Source: Hyphochytrium catenoides
Taxonomy: Eukaryota > Sar > Hyphochytriomycetes > Hyphochytriales > Hyphochytriaceae
Direction: 5' to 3'
DNA: 59,644 nucleotides
Assembly: GCA_900088475.1 (NCBI GenBank)
Contig: FLMG01000275.1
Span: 1,043-60,686, forward strand
Part shown: positions 37,425-47,640 of the stretch, one piece after another
Position numbering within the stretch: position 1 is the first letter of the stretch
How the letters are laid out: the number at the start of each line of letters is the position of its first letter
The notes under the pieces: generated by a model
What the model was told of the DNA's origin: nothing
Databases searched by the model: none
The model's input: only the letters and a program-made list of their open reading frames with translations
Program-made: the position numbers and the translations under genes

Positions 37425-38386
37425 GCTTGCAAAGTGAAAGCGCCAATAGCTTTGGGTCAATGAGAAGAGATCGCAGAATGAACAATTTTGTCAGAGCCTG
37501 AAAGGTAAAAAAAACCAATAAGTGTTGAACAGCAAAGGAAGATGGATAGGCTGGTTAAGCCTAGATGGGTGGGACCGAAAATGTATAGTAATATAAAGTA
37601 GCAGATTCATATACTGATGGGTAGGTCAAAGATCTTTGCTGTAACATTATAAGGCTCAGTAACACCTCTCGCAGCAACCAGAAGGCTTGGGATGGGTAGG
37701 TCAGCCGGAGCATAGAAGAAAGGAATCTTATCTTTGGAAGGGTTCGACAAACATTGTGAGCTTTTGAACCTTCTATAAAAGATCTTTTCTATGGAAGGGT
37801 TCGACAAACATTGTGAGCTTTTGAACCTTTTAAGAAGGAAACCTTATCTTTGGAAGGGTTCGATAAACATTGTGAGCTTTTGAACCTTTTAAGAAGGAAA
37901 CCTTATCTTTGGGAAGGGTTCGACAAACATTGTGAGCTTTTGAACCTTTTAAGAAGGAAACCTTATCTTTGGAAGGGTTCGACAAAACATTGTGAGCTTT
38001 TGAATGAATTGATCTCTGGAAGGGTTCGACAAGGAATGTGAGTTCTGGTTTTGAGTTCCTGAGTTAGTGGGTGGGGGTTTGTCATCTTTCAGGATAAGGA
38101 GGATCATCTTTAGCCATACTCATAATACCAAGAGGCAAGTGGAAGGCTTGGGATGGGTAGGATAGTTGGATTCTTTTGGAAGTCTTCAACAATCTGCTGT
38201 TCTGACATGGGCCTTGCATGGAAGTCCGAAGTTCCTGAAGGATTCATGAATATTTCGTGTAGGTTTCGTGTAAGCTTCATGAATATTTCATTTTGGTGTT
38301 TCGTCTTGGGTCAGGTGATTCAGTTCTAGATTTCTCTTCTTCTGCCTTGATCAAGAACCGCATGGTGAAGCACGACAGCGCAGAAG
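37425..38386. other. Intergenic region with short tandem repeat and dispersed motif
   Basis: No credible gene. It holds the ~60-bp tandem repeat (37736-38040). The phrase gatgggtagg recurs at about 37617, 37691 and 38152. Confidence 0.6.
37736..38040. repeat. ~60-bp tandem repeat, six copies
   Basis: GGAAGGGTTCGACAAACATTG recurs at 37736, 37792, 37852, 37912, 37971 and 38018 (spacings 56, 60, 60, 59, 47). Each copy continues tgagcttttgaacctt. The three central units are almost identical. Unit lengths are not constant multiples of three, so it is not coding. Confidence 0.9.
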
Positions 38387-39516
38387 ATGGCGCTGCGGGA
38401 TCTGCTATCCAATGCTGTGTGTGGTTCATCGACTGGCCGTTCGGACGTGCTTCGAGCTCTAGTTGATGAGCATCTGGAGTGTCCTTGGTCCCAGGAGGTG
38501 ATGTGTGATCCTGTCCTGGCGAATGATGGCAAGTTCTATGATCGATACTCGATTATAGAGTCTATCAAGTCTGGTAGCAACAACTCAGAAAGAGGTGTCA
38601 AGGTGACATCCATTCTCTACGAGGATGAGTTCCGTCGAAAGCTAATCTATGACGTTTATCCTGAGAAGGCTGAGGAGGCTCGGAGAAAGTTTGTGGAGTA
38701 CGAGAAGACTACAGAGGGCTTGTTTGAAAAGGATGAGTTCCAGAAAGCTTCTCAGATCTGCTCTCTCTTGCCCAAGGCAAAGCTGTCATACTTTCTCCGA
38801 TGGATGAATGAGTTCTATCTATCAACACGTCGCTCCAATGCGTTTCGACTGGCTGAAGACCTGTGCCATTTTTCGACTGATCTACTGACGGACGTATCAG
38901 ACAGACGTCAGGATAAGCGCCTCCGCGAATGTATCCAGCGCTATTGGAATCGCCTTCGCTTGGTGCAAACGGACAATTCATACCTGACGGCTATATTCTC
39001 TGTTGTTGAGGCTCTACTTACCAAGAGAACCAGCATCTCCTATGACATGTTGTCCACCTACCTTGACTTTGAGAAGAGAGCCAAGACAATAGGCAGGAGG
39101 CCCTGTCTGCTCCTTCATTTCTACAGTTCTGGCTCCACCAGCTAGACCTACTGATTCTTAAGACGTGCGCCGATTCCAGTCGATCAAGCTCCCTTTCAGA
39201 CCTCTGCATCTATATTTCCTTCCTGGCCCGTGATGAGATTATGCCTGGCGTTCTCAGCTCGGAAAAAATATCATCAGCAGTACTTCCCGTTCTCGAAGGG
39301 AAGTATCCTTTGGATACCATGTCTAGAGGGCAGTTTGCAGACGATGAGCTGTGGGGAGTTGTTCTGGGCAAGCTCTACACTACGGAGGTTAAGTACGCTC
39401 CAGCAAGAGCCTATCTCGATTCTCTGTTGCAATGTCTCTCTAAGTGCAAAGAGCTACGAGGCGTCAGAGTGGAAGTAGAGTGGGGCTCCTTAGCAAAGCG
39501 CCGTAAGACCAACTAA
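38387..39516 (+). pseudogene. U-box protein gene with frameshift
   Basis: The frame from ATG 38387 has a U-box at ~residues 31-70 (LECPWSQEVMCDPVLANDGK, then FYDRYSIIESI). It ends at a stop at 39143-39145 after 252 residues. A different frame carries plausible coding sequence onward (SFLQFWLHQLDLLILKTC... to the stop at 39514-39516). The shift falls between 39073 and 39143. An uninterrupted gene would be ~375 residues, matching the other U-box proteins here. No slippery heptamer is obvious, so recent inactivation or a sequence error is likelier than programmed frameshifting. Confidence 0.75.
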
Positions 39517-39536
39517 ATTTTCATTTCTATAATGTC

Positions 39537-42500
39537 TCATTTCAAATTGATGTGATAGCCCTGAATGGTGATGATTGCAGAGCAGTTGGCATCAGAGAGT
39601 TGTATAGCAACAGACTGTGCTGAGCTAACGGGGACGGTCAAGGTCTGTGAGATACGCCCCGGTTCGCTTATCGCACAGACTGTGTTGAAAACTGTAGCGC
39701 TAGGTCCTATGTTAACACTAGATCCAGAGGCATTAGTGGTACGGAGAGCTACATGGACAGTCATGAGAGTGCTCGTTCGAGGGATCACATTGCGCAAATT
39801 TATTGTATTGAATGAAGTGTTTAGCAATCCCGGATTGATCTTATAATGGGGCAGCAAACTGGTGAACCCTTCCTGTGTAAACGTAGACATAGCAAAGTCT
39901 GAATTTGCATTAGTCGTGAAGACATAAGGAAGCTGGCGGATGTTGGCTGTAGAATAGCCAGCAGGAAGATCTACCAAGGTGTCATTGTTAAGCACAGAGC
40001 GCGTAGAGATTATATAGCTAGGGATGGTGCTGTGGCCGATCGCATAAAGGTACAGTAAAGAAAGGGGAGCGCGACCACCGCGATAGTAATTGCGAGTGTC
40101 GCCGTTGGAGGCAAACTCTGGTTCCACTGTTAGTGTAGCGCCATCAACACTCACAATCCTTCTAGAGCCTATCCCTGAGACTGTAATGACATCCCCTGCC
40201 TGGAAGCTTGTCCCCAGGTCTGTCCCCTGATCATGGGTTACCAAGTCGCCAAACACTGTCACCGTGCCAGACATCACGCTGCTTTGAGTCAAGCCTGAGA
40301 CTGTACCTGTAACTCCTATCGTTGTGATATCTATATTTCGTACAGAGTTGATCTGAATGTCCGAAGTAAGAGCCTCGTTACGGCAGTAGCAGTAGCTGAT
40401 GCTGTACACCGTAGGGTTCTGATAGCGCGGGATGCCAGTGATCTGATGCAAGGGGGGCAAGCCTACTGCACTCCATCTTAGTCCAGAATCAACGGCAGGG
40501 TCACAGGTGAGAAATTGGCCTATGTTCCCAGGAGAGAGTTTGGTCAGCTGCGAGCTTCCTCCTGAGCCAACCAGCAGCTCTCCTGATCCATAGCTTCCAA
40601 ACCCAGTGCCTCCTTCATTGGCTTGAACTAGATCTCCTGTCAGCTCAAACCCTGTACACTTCAATGTTGTGAAGGAAGCTGTGTTTGGCGCAACAGAGCC
40701 TATTGGAAAGGGACTGGCCTGGAGAGCAGGAAGGTTTGAAGGGGTGACTGCGAGGTCTGTTCTCGTACCAACCAAGACTTGGTCATCTTTGGCCAGCTGC
40801 ACAACACCCGACGATGCTGGGGTTGCATAGGCCACGCCTCCACTGTTCCCCCACCCTATGGTTCCATCACTGTTCACCTGCAGCACTTGCCCATTCGTCC
40901 CTCGTGGTAGAACGCTTAGACTTGACCCTGCGTTACCGACAAGGATATCGCCGTTAGCGTACCACTGCCTTCCAGTGCCACCGTTGATTGGCGGAATTGT
41001 GATTCCGTTTGCGAGGCTTAGTCCCACCTTCACTTCAAGATTCTTTATTGTAGCATTTGCAGGGGTTACAGAACCGATGTCTCCAGGACTCCCAAAGGCT
41101 GAGCCCAATGTTAAACAGGTAATAACCTTAGATGGGTCACTCAGAGCTCTAGCTTCAGCATCAGAAGCCAATGTGACTACCCCCGCACTAGTTGTCGTTG
41201 CGGATGCGAAAGCAAGTGGAGGTGCCCATTTGGGTAGACCATTCACCATCTGTAGTATTTGATTGTTAGAACCTTTAGGGAGTGTAGTGAGAGTGGCCGT
41301 TGTATTGGCGTACAGGATATCGCCCACACTGTAGGCTCCTATGCCGGTGCCGCCATGTTGTGCTGCAAGGAGATTGGCCAGAGACAGGGTTCCTGTAACA
41401 GAGACGTTCTTGAACTTTGCATTACTGGGGACTGTCCCACCCATGTCAGGAGGAGATGAGAACAATGTGGCCAGCTGGTTGCTAGTCAGAACACCGCTGC
41501 CAGTTGATGAAAGGATCTCATTGGGTGTTGCATAGCGAGTCACACCATAGTTCGATGTTGTTGCCTCAGGTACAGTTCCAGCAAGTGTGGTCCATACATA
41601 TCCAGTAGGAGAGCTGGTGTTGACCTGGAGGAACTGGCCATCCTGTCCAATACTAAGACGAGACAATGTGGAAGTATCTGTGGCGACTAAGAAATCCCCC
41701 CGCACATACTGGCTTATGCCCGTTCCTCCAACTCCTACCCCCAACCTGTCATTCTTTATTTTGAGAGTGTTTACAGTAAGGTCAGTGAACGCACCTGAGT
41801 TTGGAGTGTTTGTCCCTAGTGGCCGGGGGGTGGAAAACAAGGTAGGGACATTCGCCGGCGTTAGACCTTTATTAATAATAGACGTGTCTAGCGATTCATT
41901 GTTGGTAGCATAGACGACATTTGCGGTGGCCCATGGAGGGTTAGTCACCGTGAGGTTGTCGATTGAAACTGACTTGAACTTAGCGTCGTAGGACGTCGTT
42001 GTTCCGATTGGGCCAGGGTTAGACATAATACTGGGAATGTTAGCAGGGCATAAACTTTTGTCAGCCAAAACTTTCTGTGAAGCCTCAGTGTTAGAAGCAT
42101 AGGAGGTGGTAAGCGTTGGCCACGGCGGGTTTGTCACCACGAGGTTTCCTACCTTGAGCTGATCTGCACTTAGAGTTGTAAATGTTCCTGTTGAGGCTGT
42201 ACCGTCGCCTACCGGGGGAGGGTAGCTGAAAATGGCTTCCAGGTTAGCAGGGGAGATAGCACAGTCCATCGCAGAGCGCTCAATGGCGTCCTCATTCGAA
42301 GCAAATAATTGGGTGATGCTAGGCCATGGAGGATTGTCCACCGTCAGATATTCAGCATTAAGCGACTTGAAGCTCGCATCATTTGGTTCGTTGTCACCTA
42401 TGCGTGGGGGGCTACTGAGGCTGTATGCTAGCGATAGGGGACTCAAAATCCTATTCGTGATAGAGAAGTCCACAGCTTCATTACTATTGGCATAGGCTGT

Positions 42501-43124
42501 ATCACTCAGAAGCTCTTCAATCTGTAACTTTTTGAAGTTTGCATCATTTGCCGCTCTGAATCCAATGACCGGCGGCGCCAGCATGAACTCCTGGACAAGT
42601 GTTGGCGCGGTGATCTTGTTATCTACCGTCGTACCAGCAAAGATGTCATCGGCGACAGCAAACTCTAGCTCGTTCAATGGAGAGTCATACCACTGTACAT
42701 TACCATTGATGACTTGTAAGACTTGTTTCTCAGTTCCTATAGGCAAGGCTTGTAAGGTGGAAGAATCCGCGCTCCCTAGAAGCAAATCTCCGCTGCTGTA
42801 GGCGTTCAACCCGGTTCCTCCAGCTGTGGTTGGAATGATGTCATCGGCAATAGTGATCTTCGCTGTGGTTATGTTTTGAAATGTTACATCAACAGGATAG
42901 AGACCACCACCTCCCGCACTCTTCAGGACTGCATTGAGAATGCGTGGAGTTACAACTTTATTGTTTACAAGGTTCCTAATGTCTTCAGCCGTGGCGATGC
43001 ATCCACCACCAACCAGACTGCTGTTGACAATATAGAAGGTACCGATGTCTGCTGTGAGTCTACGGATATCACTGTCATGGAACACGTTCCGGACAATCTC
43101 ATCTTGAGTCTCTTGAACAGACAT
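39537..43124 (-). CDS. Fibre-like repeat protein with C-terminal knob
   Basis: 1,195 residues from ATG 43124. The N-terminal half has ~60-residue units of the NKVITP..L / PP.IG...PN.A.F..L type. Several GGTG.....G(D/E)(F/I)L modules follow (GGTGLNAYSSGDLLLG, GGTGISQYVRGDFLVA, GGTGIGAYSVGDILYA, GGTGFGSYGSGELLVG), more than in its paralogues. The last ~330 residues match the knob of the protein at 20156 (YYRGGRAPLSLLYLYAIG, STRSVLNNDTLVDLPAG, RQLPYVF). No signal peptide. A TATA-like actataagagg lies ~30 bp upstream. Likely virion fibre; the differing GGTG count implies a different shaft length. Confidence 0.85.
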   Translation of the reverse strand: MSVQETQDEIVRNVFHDSDIRRLTADIGTFYIVNSSLVGGGCIATAEDIRNLVNNKVVTPRILNAVLKSAGGGGLYPVDVTFQNITTAKITIADDIIPTTAGGTGLNAYSSGDLLLGSADSSTLQALPIGTEKQVLQVINGNVQWYDSPLNELEFAVADDIFAGTTVDNKITAPTLVQEFMLAPPVIGFRAANDANFKKLQIEELLSDTAYANSNEAVDFSITNRILSPLSLAYSLSSPPRIGDNEPNDASFKSLNAEYLTVDNPPWPSITQLFASNEDAIERSAMDCAISPANLEAIFSYPPPVGDGTASTGTFTTLSADQLKVGNLVVTNPPWPTLTTSYASNTEASQKVLADKSLCPANIPSIMSNPGPIGTTTSYDAKFKSVSIDNLTVTNPPWATANVVYATNNESLDTSIINKGLTPANVPTLFSTPRPLGTNTPNSGAFTDLTVNTLKIKNDRLGVGVGGTGISQYVRGDFLVATDTSTLSRLSIGQDGQFLQVNTSSPTGYVWTTLAGTVPEATTSNYGVTRYATPNEILSSTGSGVLTSNQLATLFSSPPDMGGTVPSNAKFKNVSVTGTLSLANLLAAQHGGTGIGAYSVGDILYANTTATLTTLPKGSNNQILQMVNGLPKWAPPLAFASATTTSAGVVTLASDAEARALSDPSKVITCLTLGSAFGSPGDIGSVTPANATIKNLEVKVGLSLANGITIPPINGGTGRQWYANGDILVGNAGSSLSVLPRGTNGQVLQVNSDGTIGWGNSGGVAYATPASSGVVQLAKDDQVLVGTRTDLAVTPSNLPALQASPFPIGSVAPNTASFTTLKCTGFELTGDLVQANEGGTGFGSYGSGELLVGSGGSSQLTKLSPGNIGQFLTCDPAVDSGLRWSAVGLPPLHQITGIPRYQNPTVYSISYCYCRNEALTSDIQINSVRNIDITTIGVTGTVSGLTQSSVMSGTVTVFGDLVTHDQGTDLGTSFQAGDVITVSGIGSRRIVSVDGATLTVEPEFASNGDTRNYYRGGRAPLSLLYLYAIGHSTIPSYIISTRSVLNNDTLVDLPAGYSTANIRQLPYVFTTNANSDFAMSTFTQEGFTSLLPHYKINPGLLNTSFNTINLRNVIPRTSTLMTVHVALRTTNASGSSVNIGPSATVFNTVCAISEPGRISQTLTVPVSSAQSVAIQLSDANCSAIITIQGYHINLK

Positions 43125-43198
43125 TCCGTCGATATGGGGGAATCCTCTTATAGTGAAGCATGAGAAAAAATATAAATTTGTTGGGTGGGCTCTTAGGT

Positions 43199-43894
43199 TT
43201 AGTTTATCAAAGAATCAAGTTCTGTTAGTCCTATGGACGGTTCCCAGTCATTTTTTGTGATGATCAACCGGTGGGAGCGGTAGTCGTAGTTCAGCAAAGC
43301 TTCGACACATTCTGAGCTTTGTTCTGTAGGTTGTAGAGTTAAGTGAAGACTAGGTGCTGGTTTGCTATTGTACTCTTCGTGTAAGTTGTCAAAGCTATTT
43401 CTAATCCATTGGATACCCATGAAGCCTTCCCAGATGGCCCGTGCAGAGTGACGCTGGCATAAGCCGAGGATCCCAGCGGGTTCAATACACATGTTCATCG
43501 TGCATGGTGGACAGAGCGCTGGGCTGCTGCTTGTTTGGCTGGTCGTTGGTTCACTGGTGGACAAGTCAGATGATGGCGACACAGGTAGTGGCAATGCTGG
43601 TGGTGGCGAGTCAGGCGCCGGGCAGGGCACTTGATGGCCTTTGCAGTTACCGTTCGATAGTGCCACTCTTCTACATTTGTCCACAGAACAAGAATCAAAT
43701 GATCCGTGCAATCGACAAAGCCTTTGACGGAATGCCTTCCTTGGACAATCCTCAACAGAGCATGACCGTCGTTGTATGCGGGTCCTCTTCTGGCTTTCGG
43801 CTTTATGATTAGAGCAGCGCCCAGACGCAAGCCTATCGCGAGTGCATCCTGGGAAGGTACATTGCTTTGTTGTCGGCGATGATCCCTTTGCCAT
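43199..43894 (-). CDS. WRKY19-like zinc-cluster protein
   Basis: 231 residues from ATG 43894, where the zinc units begin (MAKGSSPTTKQCTFPGC). An upstream ATG at 44047 adds unrelated sequence. Units: CTFPGCTRDRLASGRCSNH, CSVEDCPRKAFRQRLCRLHG, CSVDKCRRVALSNGNCKGH, then after a Pro/Ser/Thr linker CTMNMCIEPAGILGLCQRH. The C-terminal ~80 residues are globular and unrecognised. The HGG triplets of the paralogue at 32507 are mostly reduced to H or HG. Probable nucleic-acid-binding regulator. Confidence 0.75.
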   Translation of the reverse strand: MAKGSSPTTKQCTFPGCTRDRLASGRCSNHKAESQKRTRIQRRSCSVEDCPRKAFRQRLCRLHGSFDSCSVDKCRRVALSNGNCKGHQVPCPAPDSPPPALPLPVSPSSDLSTSEPTTSQTSSSPALCPPCTMNMCIEPAGILGLCQRHSARAIWEGFMGIQWIRNSFDNLHEEYNSKPAPSLHLTLQPTEQSSECVEALLNYDYRSHRLIITKNDWEPSIGLTELDSLIN

Positions 43895-44159
43895 TATACT
43901 TCTCCGATCAGTGCTATTCCGAAAGCAAGTTGTACTTTGAAAAAGATGATGATCAGATGACCTTTCGACTTTGATGTTTTGATGGCAACAACTGTTAGCA
44001 CAATATGCGATTCCCACAAGGTCCGTATGAAGCGTTAACATAAACAAGATCTCTTATTATAACAGATAATGACAATATAAAATTATGATCCTGCTGAGCA
44101 AGGCTTGTTTCATTTATTAGTTTGCTTTGCACTAGAGAAAGCACTGAAGCAAGACAAGA

Positions 44160-44858
44160 ATGAGCCAACACTCCAGTCTACCAGCAAAGTCAAGTCAGGG
44201 CAATGAAGGTGTCACCAGCGCCAAGACCACAGAGCCAGCGAAGGTCGATCATCACTTCTGTGAAGGTGCTAGTAGCTCTTCTGCTAGTCCTTATACGGGT
44301 GGTAGCTCTTGTCGAGCGTGCGTACAGCTTCATCCAGATGATGTGGAGCTGAAGAGCTGTGATGGTTCCTCTGCAAAGCGAAGCAGGTGCAGTCCTAGCA
44401 GCACTGCCGCATGTCCTAGCTGTGTACTTCTCCAACAGGATATCTTCAACTTGAAGATCAAGTACAATGCATTCCGCGAGGTATGCAAGACCTATAACAA
44501 AGATTTGCAAGACCTCAAGTCAGCAAATCAGCAGCTGGAGCGAGAGCGTGACCAAGCGTTGCTACGGGTTACAAAGCTTGAAGATGACAAGGATGCTCTC
44601 AACAGAAGGCTTCGCAATGTAATCCGTGAGGCGAGGAGCTTCTTCAATACATCACTGGGATCTCTGGACAAGATTGAGCGTGAACTGGATCCTGTCTTGG
44701 GAGCTCAAGCCGGTCAAGCAGCTGCGACCGGCCGAAGCGTGTATGCCTTTGGCGTGCCTGGGGCTTTTCAATTTGGTCCTAACATCTTCACTACGCAAGC
44801 AACCTCGGGAAGCCCAAGCCCTGCCGCCAACCTCGGTCCAGTCTTTGAGAAGGTGTGA
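44160..44858 (+). CDS. Coiled-coil protein with CxxC pairs
   Basis: 232 residues. The N-terminal ~75 residues are Ser/Thr-rich and disordered-looking. CRAC and CPSC pairs, which could bind a metal, flank a basic patch (AKRSRC). Residues ~95-150 form a coiled coil (DLKSANQQLERERDQALLRV, KLEDDKDALNRRL). The C-terminus is Gly/Ala/Phe-rich. No family recognised. AT-rich DNA upstream. Confidence 0.7.
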   Translation: MSQHSSLPAKSSQGNEGVTSAKTTEPAKVDHHFCEGASSSSASPYTGGSSCRACVQLHPDDVELKSCDGSSAKRSRCSPSSTAACPSCVLLQQDIFNLKIKYNAFREVCKTYNKDLQDLKSANQQLERERDQALLRVTKLEDDKDALNRRLRNVIREARSFFNTSLGSLDKIERELDPVLGAQAGQAAATGRSVYAFGVPGAFQFGPNIFTTQATSGSPSPAANLGPVFEKV

Positions 44859-44953
44859 CGCGTGAGGAAGATATTTTCTTTTAGAATAGCAGGGGAGAGT
44901 TGATATTAAAGACTAAGTAAAGGTATAAGGCATATCAGGCCACCCAAAAAAAC

Positions 44954-45307
44954 ATGATTGCTTCTACATTCCCAACGCCTAACGAGGTCATTCATAACAA
45001 TAAGCTGCAAAGCCTTCGCGAACGAGCTATCAATGAGCTACTTCTTCATCATTACTTTAAGGAAACAGTAGAATGTTCCCGAGAACTTGCAAACGACTAT
45101 ATCTCTCACTATCATCAAATAGCAGATGAAGCAAGAGCCCATGGCTGGGAAGCATCTTGCTATACATATGGCAACTCGGACCCACAACCACCACCATCTC
45201 CAACGGCGGGCGGGGCTCGAGTGCTGACCGCGCCTGCTACCAAGAAGCTGTCAGTAGGTATTGTTATCACAGAGAAGGCAGCTGAAACGCCTAGCGCCAC
45301 CTCATGA
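44954..45307 (+). CDS. Small 'GW' family protein, 117 residues
   Basis: The helix ISHYHQIADEARAHGWEASC, then a Pro-rich insertion, then the strand KKLSVGIVITEK, resembles the helix-GW-strand layout of the proteins at 16029 and 46904. A TATA-like aggtataaggc lies ~30 bp upstream. It converges with the C2H2-J gene, 19 bp between stops. Function unknown. Confidence 0.6.
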   Translation: MIASTFPTPNEVIHNNKLQSLRERAINELLLHHYFKETVECSRELANDYISHYHQIADEARAHGWEASCYTYGNSDPQPPPSPTAGGARVLTAPATKKLSVGIVITEKAAETPSATS

Positions 45308-45326
45308 AGTAAGAGCTAAACTGCAA

Positions 45327-46604
45327 CTACTCTTCTTGGTAGCTGGAATACATCTTCGTGATCACCTTGAATACCTCTTCCCTATAGCGACGTTCATCTT
45401 CACCGGCTGAGGCGAACTTGTCAGGATGAAACTCCAATGCTTTTTTTCTGAAAGCGAGTTTCAACATCTGCTGGGTAGCATCAGAAGGTAACTCCAGAAG
45501 GGTGTGGATGGTTGTGCGAGTCGAGAAGTACTCTCTCACACGACGCATGATGGGATCGTTGTTCTCCCGACGAATGCCGGTGATGTCTCCGAGAATACTC
45601 CGTCGACCGGTCCCGTTTAGTTGCTCCAAAACGCAATTGAGCTCGTGCAAGAGCAGCTCCATGGGGTCGTGGGCTTTAAATCCGCATACCTTACACTTCA
45701 GACACCATGGTTTGTGCGCGTCAAGAGCTTTCTGATCCTTGAATTCCTTAGAACAAGCAGCGCAGACAATGTAGGGGCACCGGTGCTCCGCAAATGCCTG
45801 GAGGTTGGCCTCATACTCCCCGCACTCTGGGCAGCAACAGCAGTTCTCGGTGTGCCACAGGAAGCCATTGTCTGCGTCGTCAATGAAAGCGTCGCACGTA
45901 GGGCATTGTTTGCATGAATGCTTGTCGGAGTCTTCCTGACTAGTAAAGAAAGCGCCACACTTCAGACAACAGCATGAATGCTTGACCTTCTCTTCGGGAC
46001 TCGCATAGACGCGGCCGCATTTGTCACAGGATGCGCATGAGTTGAGATGGTCCGCGGTGTCAACAACTTGACGACAAAACACACAGAAGATAGTTCCGCA
46101 GCTGTTCATGTGCGCATCGCGTTGAGAGCTATCAGCGAAGATGGCACGGCATCTAAGACAAAGGAAGCACTTGTGGATGTCCCACTCCTTAGCTGTTGGG
46201 AACCAGCTGTCGCAGTTACCGCACCGGAAGCATCGGTGGTCCTTCGTCTTGTGGTAGCCGCAATCCTCGCAAGAGAAGCACTTCTGAGTATGGACTAGAT
46301 ACAGCTCCATGTTCTCCAACTCTCGAGAACACTTGCTACACGTCTTGGGACTATGGCTGCATTGCCGTAGAACCAGGTGGAGCTGGAGTAGATCTGCAGA
46401 CAGGAACTTCACGTAGCACTTCGCGCATTGGTTCGGCTCAAGATGCTTCGCGGCGTCAGGCTTCGGCTGCTTCTTCTTACATTCACAGTTCTCATAAAAC
46501 TGAGTACAGTTGAAGCAATGCTCCTTGTGCTGGCGGGAGATATGCTGGCGCCGACCGCGCAACGTCCCAAACGTCTTTGGGCAGAGAGGACACTGGACCG
46601 TCAT
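45327..46604 (-). CDS. C2H2 zinc-finger / J-domain fusion protein
   Basis: 425 residues, the same length as its paralogue at 36147. N-terminal C2H2 finger (CPLCPKTFGTLRGRRQHISRQH), then a run of about ten C-x2-C modules (CAKCYVKF, CSKCSREL, CEDCGYH, CLRCRAIF, CDKCGRVY, CPECGEY). The C-terminal J-domain has TLLELPSDATQQMLKLAFR and HPDKF with the HPD triad. It lacks the long Gly/Pro linker of its paralogue. Predicted Hsp70 co-chaperone with zinc-finger targeting. Two TAACGG elements lie 95-150 bp upstream. Confidence 0.87.
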   Translation of the reverse strand: MTVQCPLCPKTFGTLRGRRQHISRQHKEHCFNCTQFYENCECKKKQPKPDAAKHLEPNQCAKCYVKFLSADLLQLHLVLRQCSHSPKTCSKCSRELENMELYLVHTQKCFSCEDCGYHKTKDHRCFRCGNCDSWFPTAKEWDIHKCFLCLRCRAIFADSSQRDAHMNSCGTIFCVFCRQVVDTADHLNSCASCDKCGRVYASPEEKVKHSCCCLKCGAFFTSQEDSDKHSCKQCPTCDAFIDDADNGFLWHTENCCCCPECGEYEANLQAFAEHRCPYIVCAACSKEFKDQKALDAHKPWCLKCKVCGFKAHDPMELLLHELNCVLEQLNGTGRRSILGDITGIRRENNDPIMRRVREYFSTRTTIHTLLELPSDATQQMLKLAFRKKALEFHPDKFASAGEDERRYREEVFKVITKMYSSYQEE

Positions 46605-46747
46605 CGCTAGTCAGAACGAAGACTCAAGGTCTGAAGTGGGGTGCTGAAATTTGGAAAGTGAGCTTTGGAAACGAAGATCCAAGCCAGCTATTCTCATCCT
46701 AACGGTTACTTTTTCAAAACTTTTCTGAAACCTAAGATACTTCATGT

Positions 46748-46757
46748 CCGCTAACGG
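46748..46757. promoter_or_regulatory. TCCGCTAACGG-type motif in divergent promoter
   Basis: CCGCTAACGG variant at 46748-46757, with a second TAACGG at 46700-46705. Both lie between the divergent genes starting at 46604 and 46904. Same element as at 15852 and 26395. Confidence 0.3.
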
Positions 46758-46903
46758 CTTGTCTCCCTTCCTTCTCAAGGGGTAATCTGTATTTGATAAC
46801 TGTTACAGGACAGGTGGCCCCCTTTCTGAGCTGCGCAATCTTCATTCTCTGTATTCCTGGTCCAGAGCAAAACAGACTGATCAATCTTATTTTTTCTCCG
46901 ACA

Positions 46904-47365
46904 ATGGAGACGACGAAGCGCAGACGAACTGGGCCCCCATCCGACTTTCCTACCGAACTCATCGCAAAGATTGCGGAACTTGCGGTCGTACAAGATGAGT
47001 TCCCTACTTTTGGAAAGCCGGATTTCACCAAGCGTCATAATTGCTATTATGAGGTCCGACAGAATATAAAAACTCAACTCGAGGTCTGGGGAAGATATGA
47101 CCCGTGGGACCATAAGTATGACGCCTTTGGACTTCAACCTGACGATGAAGAGGAGAATAAGATTACCAGGGAGTTTCTCCAGGAGATTGTGGACGACCTA
47201 CGAAAGCACGGATGGGACGCAATCATTGAGGAGTGTGAAGAAACCAGTGTCAAGGATAAGTACTTTGAAGATACGGTAGAATACCAGAACTTCCTAGTCA
47301 TCGAGGTCCGGAACAAAGATTCAGACGTGGAGTCAGACACCGAACGCCATGCCACCAAGGACTGA
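46904..47365 (+). CDS. Small 'GW' family protein, 153 residues
   Basis: The start at ATG 46904 (METTKRRR) is preferred; an upstream ATG at 46793 adds an unrelated hydrophobic stretch. An F-box-like helix (FPTELIAKIAELAVV) is followed by EFLQEIVDDLRKHGWDAIIE and the strand FLVIEVRN. This layout matches the protein at 16029. The basic N-terminus could be a nuclear signal. Function unknown. The 275 bp after its stop hold no gene. Confidence 0.65.
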   Translation: METTKRRRTGPPSDFPTELIAKIAELAVVQDEFPTFGKPDFTKRHNCYYEVRQNIKTQLEVWGRYDPWDHKYDAFGLQPDDEEENKITREFLQEIVDDLRKHGWDAIIEECEETSVKDKYFEDTVEYQNFLVIEVRNKDSDVESDTERHATKD

Positions 47366-47640
47366 AAGTAAGCGGCGCTTAACCAGTGAAGTCGGGTATG
47401 TAGCCATATCAGGATTGCAATCGGCAGGCCAGAGCTAACTTCTCCCATCTGTGAAGTGGAAGTGTGACGCGCCATACCATCGGGCCCCGCTAGCTTCAAT
47501 AGTGCTGCGGCCAATGGCTTGAAGCTGGTTCCGTGACAATTGCCTCGATATCTCTATGTACCCGTTCTTATCGTTGCAAAATACATTCGATTTAGATATA
47601 CCTGACTGTTTGAATATATTTGACTTCTGCATATAAAGCC

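Noticed and set aside
37850-38041. 63-residue repeat-encoded frame
   Set aside because: By-product of the ~60-bp tandem repeat, whose unit lengths are not multiples of three.
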